A DNA stretch of 64,000 nucleotides from Adiantum capillus-veneris (taxonomy: Eukaryota; Streptophyta; Polypodiopsida; Polypodiales; Pteridaceae), in assembly GCA_014529385.2 (NCBI GenBank), contig CM043958.1, positions 141,646,234 through 141,710,233 of the forward strand, given 5' to 3'. The translations under genes and the position numbers were made by a program. The notes under the pieces were generated by a model that was given only the letters and a program-made list of their open reading frames with translations, made no database searches and was not told the origin of the DNA. Below are positions 23,466-34,389 of the stretch, in pieces. The first letter of the stretch is position 1; each line of letters starts with the position of its first letter.

Positions 23466-24228
23466 TTATCCATGCTCTTGAATCATATTGAATTAGGGAG
23501 TTATCCTATTTATCTACTTGGCAAAAAATAGGGGATTATCCATCCAAAATGGACCATGGGCAGATTACTAGTTGCTTAAGCAATGTTGTCATGCCCCAAT
23601 TTGAGTTGGGAGCCTCAAGGGCTTTGACTATTGAAAGCATGGTAATTTTTCATCTTTTGCAGTAAGCATGAGTGTTGGTGCAACCATAGCCTACGAGCTT
23701 GAAGCTCAAATCTCTATATTGAACCCTCAAGGGTGCTCCAATCAAGGGGGAGCGAGCACCCTTCCCTAGAGCCTTGAGCTCCCCCTTCTTGCACAAGCCA
23801 TCGCACGTTCAAATTGCGCTTCTAATTGGCTACCTTTCGACACCCATTCCATGCAACCCTTTGTCCCCAGCCTTATGTGCCCCCATCTGGGTAGTGCTCC
23901 AAAGCTTTAATGCTTCCATATTGTGTATCATGCACATATACACATATGCTATGTTAGGAGACTTTTGTGGTATCTTTCAAGGTGTATGTACAAAGTTTAG
24001 GGATACTACATTGTATGGGGATTGTATGCACGTGTGGTCACAATTTTATCATTCATGGCAATTGTCTTTAGTCTTGAGTCTACTTAGCCTTTTGTGACGA
24101 TTGTGATAAGGTTTTTTTAAGCCAAGCATTAGGGTTGGGTTACCAGTACAAGGTGGATTAGGTGGTTGGAGCTTCCCTATCATAGCCTTGACATAGGATA
24201 TGTACTAAGTGCTTGATGGTTGAGTTGA
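23466..24228 (+). repeat. Family B copia leader, copy 1 (left part)
   Basis: Matches 35760-36400 and 37470-37950: TTAGGGAGTTATC, then GCAATGTTGTCATGCCCCAA, CTCAAGGGTGCTCCAATCAA and AAGCCAAGCATTAGGGTTGG. It ends at the GTTGA target duplication of the gypsy insertion and resumes after 34389 with GTTGATTCAG and gag. Confidence 0.75.
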
Positions 24229-24408
24229 TGTACGGGTTGCCGTACGTGTCGAAGGCTGGGAACTTGCATGTGCACTGTGTGCAGAACAATGGTGTGTCAC
24301 TCACCTCTCAATGCTTCCGTCATGAAGGATATTGTGCTGTGAATGAAGAAGATCGAGCCGCCGTCGATGCCGTGCTCTACCGCCTTGCCACCGCCAATGT
24401 CTCACAAT

Positions 24409-24496
<88 letters not shown>

Positions 24497-24781
24497 ACAC
24501 ACGCACATACACGAAGGAAAAGGAGATAGAGATGGAGCAAGAGCATTTCTTAGCTTACACCTCAGAGAATAAGGATTTTTACGTCAAATGGACCTTTTAT
24601 AAGAGTTTGGTCCATTCACACATGGGCTCCCCACAGTGGCCGGTCATTGCATAAGATAAGTGGTGTGCCTCTCATCAATGATCACCTACACACCTATTGG
24701 ACCGACAAGCCCGCTCCATGACTCTATCAAATAAATAATATGCGTCCGTCGAAGGTGATAGGGTGTCCGTGAGGGTTAACA
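24229..24781 (-). repeat. 3' LTR of the gypsy element
   Basis: Ends are TG...CA on both strands (TGTACGGG and GGTTAACA on plus). It contains (CT)41 at 24410-24492 and a TATAAAAG box (24594-24601, minus). It lacks a ~57-bp segment present in the 5' LTR at about 33865-33925. Confidence 0.9.
24410..24492. repeat. (CT)n microsatellite in gypsy 3' LTR
   Basis: About 41 CT units. The other LTR of the same element has about 23 at the matching place, so the tract has changed length since insertion. Confidence 0.92.
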
Positions 24782-25127
24782 TGCCCCCCTTCCCGATGTA
24801 GATGGTACGTAGTTCCTCTTGGCTTAAAGGATCACTATATCTTTTACTCCCATTGAGGAATCCAATGGGTTCTACTCCATCAAGAGTTTCGACCCGAACG
24901 GTACCTTGTGGGGTGATTTTGCATACTCTATATGGCCCTTTTCCTACATATTTCAACTTTTTCTTCTCGTTACGCACTCCATACATAAGGACTTTATCAC
25001 ATACATTGATATCTTTGTCCTTTAGATGACGGTCAAACCATTTCTTTCTCCTATCTTTCTCCACGAGTGCATTTTGCATACCCAATTGTCTTTCTTCGTC
25101 TAACCTCAAGGATATATAAATGCTCAA
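24675..25127 (-). pseudogene. Gypsy integrase C-terminal domain
   Basis: Reads RLDEERQLGMQNALVEKDRR, then WFDRHLKDKDINVCDKVLMY, KLKYVGKGPYRVCKI and VEPIGFLNGSKRY, the GPY/F-type C-terminal module that follows the integrase core. It is in the same frame as the core at 25709-25161 but separated by a stop. It overlaps the LTR boundary at its 3' end. Confidence 0.8.
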
Positions 25128-25160
25128 CTAAAGGGTTACCATCCCAACCTTCTTGTGAAG

Positions 25161-25790
25161 CTACACGGGTAGACTAGGAATTACAAACTCCCATGGCATA
25201 ACTTCTTCTTGGCCATAAACCATTTTGAATGGTGTACAATTAATAGCCACTTTGTAAGAAGTACGATAAGCCCATGGAGCTGAAGGCAGCTTCAAATCCC
25301 AATTTGTGCGATGAGCTTCCACCTTTTTGGTAAAGATAGAAATTAAGGTGTTGTTGGTACTCTCAACTTGGCCATTTGCTTGTGGATAATAAGGTGTGGA
25401 CTTATGGTGAGCTATCATGAAGTTGGTAGTGAGTTCTTTTATCATTCGATTTATAAAATGAGTGCCATTGTCACTCACAATCTCAAAGGGACAACCAAAT
25501 CTTGTAATAATTTTCTCAAAGAGAAACTTAGCAGTTGACCTGGCATCATCCTTATGTGTCGCCTTGGCTTTTGCTGACTTTGTCACATAGTCAGTGGCAA
25601 CGATAATATATCGAGATTGAGTGCTACGAGCTGCCGGACTAATTGGGCCTATGAAGTCTAAACCCCATTTTTCAAATGGTTGAGTCACTTTAACAGGATG
25701 TAAGGGCATCTTATCCTTGTGTTGTGTGATCTTGTAACATTGGCATTCACCACATCCTTTTGCAAAAAGTAATGCATCGTCGAATAAGGT
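25161..25790 (-). pseudogene. Gypsy integrase zinc finger end and catalytic core
   Basis: Cysteines in CGECQCYKITQHKD (about 25750) end the HHCC finger. The core shows GLDFIGPI, VSDNGTHF and YYPQANGQVESTNN, which together supply the D, D and E catalytic residues. It is 182 codons open from 25709. Stops upstream separate it from RNase H, although both are in the same frame. Integrase would insert the element cDNA. Confidence 0.88.
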
Positions 25791-26093
25791 AGGCCACCAA
25801 TAGCTTGATTGTTTGCAACACCTTTGTAGCAGTTAGTTCCCCTGGGAAATGTCCTCCGGTTATACCCATGTGAGCTTCTTGCAGTATGTATAAATACTCA
25901 TCCTCACGATGGTCACAATGTCTAAGAATATCGTCCTTCCCTAGCTTGTAGAGAGTTCTTGCAATGACAGAATAAGGTTCACATTCTTTTAGCAGTTTTC
26001 AAACTATATCCTTACGAAGCTCTTTGGGTGGAAAACCACTAACTAGAAAGTTCACAATTTTCTCAATCCATTCAGACATGGTCTCAGCTGGAA

Positions 26094-26555
26094 TTAAGGA
26101 AGTATCGGGCAATTCATCATCGACTCCAGTAGGGGCTTCACCATTGGGTATGCGAGCAAATGATCCGCCATGACATGTCTTTTACCAGGTCTCAACACAA
26201 CGGTAAAATCAAACTCAAGGAGAATTAACAACCATCGTGTAATTCTTCCCGTGGAACAAGGTTTATTTACTAGATACAACAAGGCTTGATGATCCACATA
26301 GAAAACAAACTTGTTGGCAAGAAGGTAGTAGCGAAATTTCTTCACTGCGTAAATCATAGCTAAACCTTCCCGCTCTATAGTGGTGTAGTTTCTCTCGGCA
26401 TCATTCAATTGACGACTTGCAAAGCTAATGGGGTAGTCCAACTTATGTTTTCCTGGTTGAGCTAGAACACACCCAATAGCAAAGTTTGATGCATTAATGT
26501 GCACATGGAAAATTATATTCCAATCGAGCACTCGTAAAATGGGAGCACTTGTCAA
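26094..26555 (-). pseudogene. Gypsy RNase H
   Basis: Reads HVHINASNFAIGCVLAQ, then PISFASRQLNDAERNYTTIEREGLAMIYAVKKFRYYLLANKF and VDHQALLYLV, the standard Ty3/gypsy RNase H. The first catalytic position, normally D in 'TDAS', is N here (INAS), which would weaken or abolish activity. The domain degrades the RNA strand during reverse transcription. Confidence 0.88.
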
Positions 26556-26632
26556 GGTCTTTTTTAATGACTTGCAGTCCAGTGGAACTCAATAAGAAGC
26601 TTGTACAAAGGACGAGCTATCTTGGCAAAGTT

Positions 26633-27791
26633 TTAAAAAAACCGCCGGTAATAACCAACATGGTCCATGAATCTTTGAACTTCTTTATAGTTTGTAGGAG
26701 GTGGCAAATCAGTAATGGCTTTAATTTTGCTCTCATATGTGGAAATCCCATTTTTGGACACTCTATGCCCTAAAATGACTCCTTTAACCCAAAATTGACA
26801 TTTGAAAGGGTTTAAGGAGATGCGATACAATCTGCACTTCTCAAACACTTTTCGTAAACATGATAGATTTTCTTTCCAAGAGGCATAAACACAAAGTTCA
26901 TAGTAACAAAGCTTCGCAAAACTCCCTCAAATATTCTCTAAAAGCAGTGTTTATTAATCTTTGAAAGGTAGCAGGAGCATTGGTTAAGCCAAAAGCCACA
27001 ACACGAAATACGAACACTCCAAATTCGGTTATAAAGGCTGTTCTAGCTTGGTCCTCTAGCCCAATTGTGATTTGATTGTAGCTAGAGTATCCATCTAAAA
27101 AGCTATAAGCTTCCTTCCCTGCAACACTTTCAAGCACATGTTTTGAATATGGCAAGGGGTAATGGTCCCTCCTAGTGGTGGCATTGACCTTCTTGAGATC
27201 CACGCAAATTCTGAGTTTTCCATTCTTTTTCGGCACAATAACTATTAAAGACGCCCATTCTGAGTGCTCAATAGGGTATATGAATCCGCATTTCACAAGC
27301 TTTTCAATCTCTTCTTGAACGATCTTTGCATACTTAGGATTCATTGGGTAGGGTCGTTGTTGAACTAGTTTAGCCATGCTATTCATGGGGATTGTGTGTT
27401 GCACCACAAAAGGTGGAACACCTTTCATATCATGATATGTCCAAGAAAATATATCCTTGAATTCCTTGAGAAGTTCTTTAAGTACATACTCCTCAGTCTC
27501 TGTCAGATCTTGGGTAATGAAGATAGGTTTGGACTCCTCACCTGGGTCTGCTAACTCTATTTCCTTAACTATTGTTGGACCATCGTAAACTCCATTGCTT
27601 TCATCGATAGGTTTTCTTTTAGTCTTTGTATGGACAACCTTATGCTCCTCCGTGGTGTAGGATTTTAAATAATCAGGTGCATGGTGTAAGTCTGTGGGGT
27701 CTTGTTTTTCTGTGGACTTTGATTTCACTTCCGCTTCCTTTTGTTGTTGAGCTAACTCTCGATTTTGTCGTCTCTTTACGGTACGGCTCAA
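26633..27791 (-). pseudogene. Gypsy reverse transcriptase with damaged catalytic motif
   Basis: 297 codons open from 27791. The N-terminal linker leads into EFKDIFSWTYHDMKGV, LVKCGFIYPIEHSEWASLIVIVPKK, RICVDLKKVNATTRRD, YSFLDGYSSYNQI and FGLTNAPATFQRLIN. Where F-V-D-D-F should follow, the frame reads through an altered stretch and hits a stop near 26898. The other frame gives FVTMNF, so both catalytic aspartates are lost. The fingers/thumb continue at 26848-26633 (ISLNPFKCQFWVKGVILGH). Copying activity is not possible from this copy. Confidence 0.9.
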
Positions 27792-27871
27792 CTTTGGCTT
27801 GTTTGTAGCCTCTAGCTGTGCAATGTCAATGGGTTGGGACTACACCACATGACGCTTTTAAGGTATTCACC

Positions 27872-28608
27872 CTAGTTATCTTCCAGCTTTCGATGAGCAT
27901 CACATGCCCCTATATAATTAAGCCATTCTGCTGTAGATTTCTTTTCATTTATTCTAGCACGCACATTTGCTCGATAACGTTGCCTCTTATATCTCTTACT
28001 CTTCTTGTCTAATTTTTTATTACGACCGATCTCTAGTGAAGAGTCACTAGATGAATCACTACTCGTGTCTTCTGCTCTCTTGGATAGATTGTCATCTAGG
28101 GTACGGTCGGGCCCTGAATGGTTTGTCCGCACATTTGCACTAAGATTTAACTCGGATTCTTCATCCTCAAAGTCGATTTCAATTGATGATTTTGACCCCG
28201 AATCGTGTAGGCTATAGTCTTGTGAGGTGCTACTAGTTCCAATTACAATCAAGCCTTCACTTGGTAGGTCATCGAAAGCTATATGCATCGCTTCTATCAT
28301 ATATAAAGGCACGAGTGGTGGCATTTCATCCCCTCAAGTGTTACCCAGGTTGTCCCCCTATTTCCCCAAGTGTCTATGGTTGCTGCTAGGTGGACCCAAT
28401 CCACATTGTCAGACTCAGTCATCCCAGGTAGGACATCCATATAAGGAGAATCTTCCCCAACATTCGTGTCCACTTTACACATGTAACAATATTGAAATGG
28501 GGCCAAGTGAACTGTGGTGTCAGATCTATGATCAATTATAAATATATTTCCTAGATGTGCTCGACCATTTACAATATCCACTTGAATGACAGAATCTTGG
28601 AAATGCAA
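27872..28608 (-). pseudogene. Gypsy acidic linker between protease and RT
   Basis: Two frames (28608-28297 and 28324-27872) encode a segment with VDIVNGRAHLGNIFIIDH, then a Ser/Asp/Glu-rich disordered stretch (SSSDSSSDSSLEIG) and a basic tail (KSKRYKRQRYRANVRAR). I know no function. It lengthens the distance from protease to RT well beyond that of a compact gypsy element. Confidence 0.6.
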
Positions 28609-28848
28609 GTAGACATGGTTTTTAGACTAGTCATGCACCAGTTTTGCTTCCCTCATGAAAGGACGTCCTAAGATCATCTCAGATGTCATAGTGTGCTTGG
28701 AGAAATCCATAACAATGAAGGTATTTTTTATGCTATGTCCAAATACCTTGATCTTGAAATCTTCTAGCATCCCAATAGGTTTAAAAATAGACATTAGCCA
28801 TCTTTACTACTATGGTTGTGGTCCCAAGGTGAGGGCCATAGTTTCCCA

Positions 28849-29561
28849 TCAATTTTTAGTCACAATGCTAACAAAAGCGCCACCATCAAGGATTTCCTTT
28901 ACAGTTAATCCCTTGGTAGTGATTGGTATGGTTGCATTGGATTCATCGGCCTCAATGTATTGTCCCAACTTGTTAACGGGTATTTCTACAACAGAGTTCT
29001 CATCTAGGTTGGGTTGTGGATCTAAGTGTTCCTCCTCTATTGGCATCTCCCTAGCTCCACCCATCTGTGCAAATTGTGGTAGCCCGACTTTTAGTTCTCC
29101 ATTGAGGAAAGCTCGAAGAGCTAAGAATAGCTCGGGGTCTCCAAATAGTTTGGACATGATGGTGGTTCTAACTTCTGAAGCCATGAAATCCATCAATTTG
29201 ACAATATTTAACGGAACCTTTTGGGCTTCAATCCCTTGACGTGGGGAAGACGGGTCTCCATTTCTTCGATAGGGTCAGGGAGTCCCTCTGTAAACATTCT
29301 TTCCAACAAGAAGTGAGTACGCCCACTTTCCCATGACTTTAAGTCATTTTCTTCGTGGATGACACTAGGTTTGGCTAGGGTTCTATGGACTTTGTGAGGT
29401 TGTTGTTGCGTAGGGAACACTGTGTCTGTAATCTGGATCTGCCTATGTGTTGGCTTTAGATCCCTTGGGTATCTTCTACCAAACTCCTTAATTGCTTGAC
29501 TCACTTGAATTCCTCTGTAGGGTTTGGGTAAGTTCATATCTTCTTCTTGGGTCCTAGCCAT
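28849..29561 (-). pseudogene. Gypsy aspartic protease region
   Basis: 29561-29208 is a linker (MARTQEEDMNLPKPYRG onward). 29196-28849 contains VNKLGQYIEADESNATIPIT, then KEILDGGAFVSIVTKN. Here the active-site triad reads D-G-G where D-S-G or D-T-G is usual; DGG-type sites exist in some Ty3 elements, so this is not proof of inactivity. The same landmarks appear in the right-edge gypsy element at about 61140-61040 (KVGEYYEGED, ILDSGAGVAIATK), showing a related family. Confidence 0.75.
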
Positions 29562-31249
29562 TGTGGCTCATGACGATTTTCCTTGTTGGTTTCTTTCCTA
29601 GTGGTCATTTTGGTCTCCATGGTTTCACATGAATCAGAATCCTCTTCAGCGTCGTTCATATATACGGGGTCATCATTAGTCCCTATGTTGGTCTTTGAAA
29701 TGGGGTCTGAATTCACTGGTTTTTGCGATCTCTTCCTTCATGTTTTCTTCTTATTCTGAAATTGGGCAATTGATGTCGTGTCTCTTTTCTCAAGACTGTA
29801 ATTTTGTTTTTGGAGCATCGATCATGTGAGTACATTTATTGTGTACCTTGTGATGACTCCTCGGCAACCTCAATCAAGTTTAATGGTGATCTTCGGCACA
29901 TTTGGATTATTCGGACATTGGGCAATCAAATGATCTATGCCACATCGGTTATACGTGAGTATCGGCATTGTAGACATGCTCACTTGATTGGTTTGCATTA
30001 ATGTAGCATTCTTTTGTAGCCTAATAGGACACGCGGCTAAATGATGTGGGCCTCCACACTCATAGCATTGAAGGGGTGGTCTCTTGGCAATGTAATTGAT
30101 ATTTTGGCCTCTTGCAACAAGAGCAGCTACTTGATAGATAGGTTTGAGTTGTCCCCAATAGTCATCCATGTAGTATTGTGGACTTTCTTCAAGTGCATCA
30201 ATCCCATAGGCAATATTAGGGTCTATATCTTCCTCACAGCCTTCCAAACAAGCAATAGATGACTCACAACTCACTTGATTCACAAAAGTGATTCTCGGAT
30301 GTGGTGGTTGCGGTCCTAGCACTGGAGCTGGTAAGGGTGTTGTTTGAACAACATTTTGGGCCCTAGGGACCATGTGTTGTGACGTTTGTTCAAGAGGTGG
30401 GGCCAACATCAATGCAAGCACTTAAGGTGTGTCTGTCCATGCTAAGGTTGGTCTATTGGTCATCGCACGCTTAAATACTATGCAATCCTTAGCTTGATGA
30501 CCATATCTCCCACAAGCATTGCAAATTCCATTGAATTTTACTCTAAAAGTAGGGCATTCACTGGTACTATGCGAACCATAGCATACTGAGCACCATTGTT
30601 GCTCCCTTCTTGGATACATATGATTGTTTTGTGGAGCACGATTGTCTCTAAGACTCTCTTGAATGGCCTTGGTGAGATCTGCTAAAGTCATCTCAGATAT
30701 CTTTGGCTCCTTAGCAGTAGGCTTTAGGGTCATTGGTTGATGCCCCGATGCTTGCGAGCTAGTAGATTTAGGCTCAACAGACAATCTTTCTCCTTGAATC
30801 ATTAAATTATCCTTTAATTGGATAGCATTGGTGGTGACTGCTTCCCAAGTGGTAATACCTCTAATGACTAGTCCATTGTAGATTTCCTCATGTCGTAATC
30901 CCCTAATGAATATATCAAGATATTGATTATTATTGAAGGGCTCATTTGGATTACAATGAGAATTCAAATGCTTCAAGCGACTAATAAAGTCTCTCACCGA
31001 CTCTCCTTCCTCTCGTTGGGCTTTCTGGAGCTGAGATGCTACACCCTAAAGCACTCCCTCTCGTATGTATTCTTTCAAGGACAGTCTCCTAAGGGTAGGG
31101 TAAATCATTTTTTCTTCCACCCTTAGTGTTCTATACCAATCCCTAGCCTTCCCACTTAAGGTTAGGCTTAAAGCATTGCTCTTATGCAAGTCATTGAGTT
31201 CTCCTAGAGAATCACATATTTGTTCAAACACTTCGATATGCTTTCTCAC
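29534..31249 (-). pseudogene. Gypsy gag C-terminal half with several zinc knuckles
   Basis: One continuous frame broken by stops near 31046, 30422 and 29870. It holds the gag core (ICDSLGELNDLHKSNALSLT, SGKARDWYRTL), a helix NQYLDIFIRGLRHEEIYNGL, then knuckles CSVCYGSHSTSEC, CNACGRYGHQAKDC, CYECGGPHHLAAC and a degraded CGIDHLIAQC. Knuckles bind the element RNA during packaging. Four in one Gag is more than the usual one or two. Losing only the in-frame stops would leave a ~570-codon frame. Confidence 0.82.
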
Positions 31250-32861
31250 ATCCCCGTCTCCACTAAATTTTTGTGTAGCTTGGCTATTTTTACTACCTTA
31301 CTTCTAGGCTCTCTATCAGGCGTGTTACGCATATTCTCAGCAATAGATCGACTGATAGCTTGAGCAAATGTTACCAAGTCACCTAAGTGAGCAGGCACCA
31401 TGGGTGAAGGCACTCCAGAGACTACATGTGGAGTAGGTATTGGCATTGGGCTTGGCGCATAGGAAGCCCTTGGATTCCAAGTTTGGTACGGTGTTGTGCC
31501 ATGTGGCAGTCCAAAGTTCATATGTGTGGCTCTAGGCATAACAGACATCGGATGTGACGTGCTAATGCTAGCCGGTTGGTCCCATTCAAATAAGAGCTTG
31601 TGTGTTGTGGTTGTGAAGCATAGGTTGTTGAAACAATGGGAAGGGTAGGAGCTACATGAGTGCGAGGACCTATAGGTGTATACGATTGGGACACACTTGT
31701 AGGTACTGTTGCATGCATTGAGCTATCATGTAGCGGTGCTTTACTAACAAATGAGGTCCATGGCGTGTTTCTTGGCATGCCCATCATTGGGGTAGGCATG
31801 GTAGTCGTGGTGTCATCAAGGAAAAGATGAGTTAGACTTGGAAAGGTAAAGCTATCACTTGTGGGCTCATATTGCATTGAGACCTCTGGCGAAACAACAT
31901 ATGGAGAATCCATCGGACTTACCGAGGGAGTCTCCATTTGCGATAAGGCTAGTTGTTTAGCTTTCCTGTATCCAAGAATCTCAAGAGACCCGTTGAAGGC
32001 ATGTGGATCCCCTGGTTGTGTCTCTCTAACTCAATAACCCTATGGATGACCTCACAAACTCTTCGTTGTTGATCCTCTACACTAGTAGCACCCGTTATGG
32101 ATTGTAGGACATCTAACCAACCCATGTGATAGGTGTGACCTTTGTATAGGTTAGTTAGAGCTTTCGTTTGTAGTACGTACTCCCATTTCTCATTTAGGGA
32201 TGAAATGTGGCTCTCTATGGGTTGACCCTTAGTGGCCGCTAATTCAAGAGCACTTGATTGCTCTCTTAGCAAGGATATTGACATAGGGGCTTTTGCTTTT
32301 AACTCTCTTCGTTGCTCTGCCTTACGTAAGCTCTCGATTTCCTTTTCCCTAGCCGCAATGATATACCGCTCAACCTCTTGCACTTTGGCAAGGCTTCTAC
32401 CATCAGGTAATATATCCTCGAAGAGGAATAGCTCTGAAGAGTCAGGGGGTGCAGTGAATGGAGTATTCACGTGCACACTCTCGAGGAGCATGGGATCTAC
32501 GTTGGTCTTTAATGGCGAATTTACTTCCCCACCCCCTCATTTACATTGTTAGCTCCATGTTGGAGCGAATGGCTCTACTAAAGGTTTCCTTCAAGCGGCT
32601 AAGCACGCTCGGCGCGGACCGTGGGCCCATGGCATGCATGTCTTAGCTTGAGCTATCAGGGTTAGGCATTGGGTAACCCTCCATGACGTCGTAGTCAGAG
32701 GAAGAGTCACTGGACGCAATATGCGGGTCCTGAGTGGTATTCCCTTGGGTTCTCACTGATGAGGGCCTAGAGCCTAAGGTAGAGGAATAATGAGTGCCCG
32801 CGTAAATGGAGACACTCTCGATGTGCTCGTCCTCTAGCACACGACTAGAGCATAGGTGCAT
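31246..32861 (-). pseudogene. Gypsy gag N-terminal half
   Basis: Frame pieces at 32861-32643, 32491-31949, 31937-31518 and 31548-31246, all minus strand and in shifted frames. They contain an alpha-helical region (EKEIESLRKAEQRRELKAKA, NEKWEYVLQTKALTNLYKG) and a Pro/Thr/Met-rich spacer. 32861 is close to the expected gag start, roughly 950 bases after the primer site, leaving a long leader (32870-33790) with no frame. Confidence 0.65.
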
Positions 32862-33792
32862 GTGACCTCAACACTCTAGAAGTATTGGTGAGTACCCGTA
32901 AAAGGCCGCTCACCTAGTTTTTTAGGTGTTTACAACCCTTTTTTTTTGAATTTTTGGTCCCTTTTTTTAACCGAGCCACGGAATATAGCGTGCGATAGCT
33001 CAAAACGAGTGTCTTGGCTAGGGGGATGTGCCGTGCTTTATAGTCCCTGATTCGGTTACGCAGAGCCCTCTGAATCCTAAAACTAGTCTTTTCCTAGGTG
33101 AGGAGATGGCTAGAATTAGTAAGTCCAAAGGGTGAGTGTGAAGGGGATGGTGGAGGACTTGAGGAACTTGTCCCACATGCCCTCCCTTCACTTGAGATCC
33201 TAGTCTTTATATATAAGGTAGTGTGAGTAGTATATCATAAGACTGAGGCCAGGGCCTAGGCTCGCGGCTCGAGGAAATGATTTCGATCCCTTCCTTTTAG
33301 GATAAGGTTTTTTAAATTTAATTTTCAAAATTATTTTTGGTCTCAATATTCCAGAGCATTTTTTTTAATTTCAACAAAAGTTTTTCTTGAGGATAATGTG
33401 GCCGCTTGGACGTTGGCCTCCCACGCCCACACAACAGCTCCTAGGAGCTATGTGTTAACCTCCTTGCATCTAATTAATTGTCTAACACAAAATTGGACAC
33501 TCACACACAGTCAACTATGTTGCTCACTATCTACTCTACTTCTCAGTGTCTACACTCACTAACAACTCTACTAACACCTGCACAATACAAATCTTGCAAA
33601 ACTAACAAAAACAAGTACAATGCAGCACTAACAGAGCTTACAGCCACTAACAAAATCTGACAAAAACCTCCTCATCTGCCCATTGCAGCCACTTAACAGT
33701 TCTCATAGAACTCAACAAAAAGAAGAAAAACAGATGGAAGAAAGGCTTCCAGAGGTAGCACTGAGTGCTCCTCAAGCTTAATGCAAGGTTGT

Positions 33793-33810
33793 CCCCGACA
33801 GTGGCGCCAA
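33793..33810 (-). other. Primer binding site of the gypsy element
   Basis: The minus strand reads TGGCGCCACTGTCGGGGA, three bases after the LTR end. It resembles the TGGCGCC-starting sites, complementary to a tRNA 3' end (tRNA-Asp type), used by Athila-like plant elements. The exact tRNA is inferred. Confidence 0.7.
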
Positions 33811-33813
33811 AAT

Positions 33814-34046
33814 TGCACGGGTTGTCGTACGTGTCGAAGGCTGGGAACTTGCATGTGCACTGTGTGCAAGGCTTGAAAGGCTGCAAACACACAGCTAGAG
33901 AGTCCTAGCAAGCTTAACAAACAATGGTGTGTCACTCACCTCTCAATGCTTCCGTCGTGAAGGATCCTGTGCTACGAAGAAGAAGGAGCTGTCGCCGATG
34001 CCGCGCTCTACCGCCTCGCCGCCGCTAATGTCATCGCAATGCTCGA

Positions 34047-34097
<51 letters not shown>

Positions 34098-34389
34098 ATC
34101 ATACACACGCACATACACAAAGGAGAAGGAGCAAGAGCACTTCTTAGCTTACACCTCAAAGAATGAGGATTTTTAGGTCAAATGGACCTTTTATAAGAGT
34201 TTGGCCCATTCACACATGGGTGCCTACTGTGGTGGGTCATTGCAAAGCTACTGTAAAAATAAGATAAGTGGTGCACCTCTCATCGGCGATCACCTACACA
34301 CCTATTGGACCGACAAGCCCGGTCCATGACACAATCAAATAAATAATATGCGTCCGTCGGAGGTGATAGGGTGTCAGTGAGGGTTAACA
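33814..34389 (-). repeat. 5' LTR of the gypsy element
   Basis: Partner of 24229-24781, longer by a ~57-bp segment (AAGGCTTGAAAGGCTGC and following bases). It contains (CT)23 at 34050-34095 and the promoter TATA box at 34188-34195. Confidence 0.9.
34188..34195 (-). promoter_or_regulatory. TATA box in gypsy 5' LTR
   Basis: Minus-strand TATAAAAG, in identical context in both LTRs (24594-24601). In the 5' LTR it would set transcript start about 25-30 bases lower in coordinate, placing the (CT)n inside the R/U5 part. Confidence 0.65.

Larger units (their letters stand above)
24229..34389 (-). mobile_element. Full-length, inactive Ty3/gypsy element
   Basis: A 10.16-kb element in reverse orientation. 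The 3' LTR is 24229-24781 and the 5' LTR 33814-34389. The 5-bp duplication GTTGA lies at 24224-24228 and 34390-34394. A primer site TGGCGCCACTGTCGGGGA (minus strand, 33793-33810) and a polypurine tract AAGGGGGGCA (24782-24791) adjoin the LTRs. Domains run gag, zinc knuckles, protease, linker, RT, RNase H, integrase, integrase C-terminus. The pol order (RT-RH before INT) defines Ty3/gypsy. The FSWTYHDMKG lead-in to RT and the primer site resemble the non-chromodomain Athila/Tat-like branch. Multiple stops, frame shifts and a damaged RT catalytic site make it defective. The LTRs differ by a ~57-bp indel plus substitutions. Confidence 0.9.
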
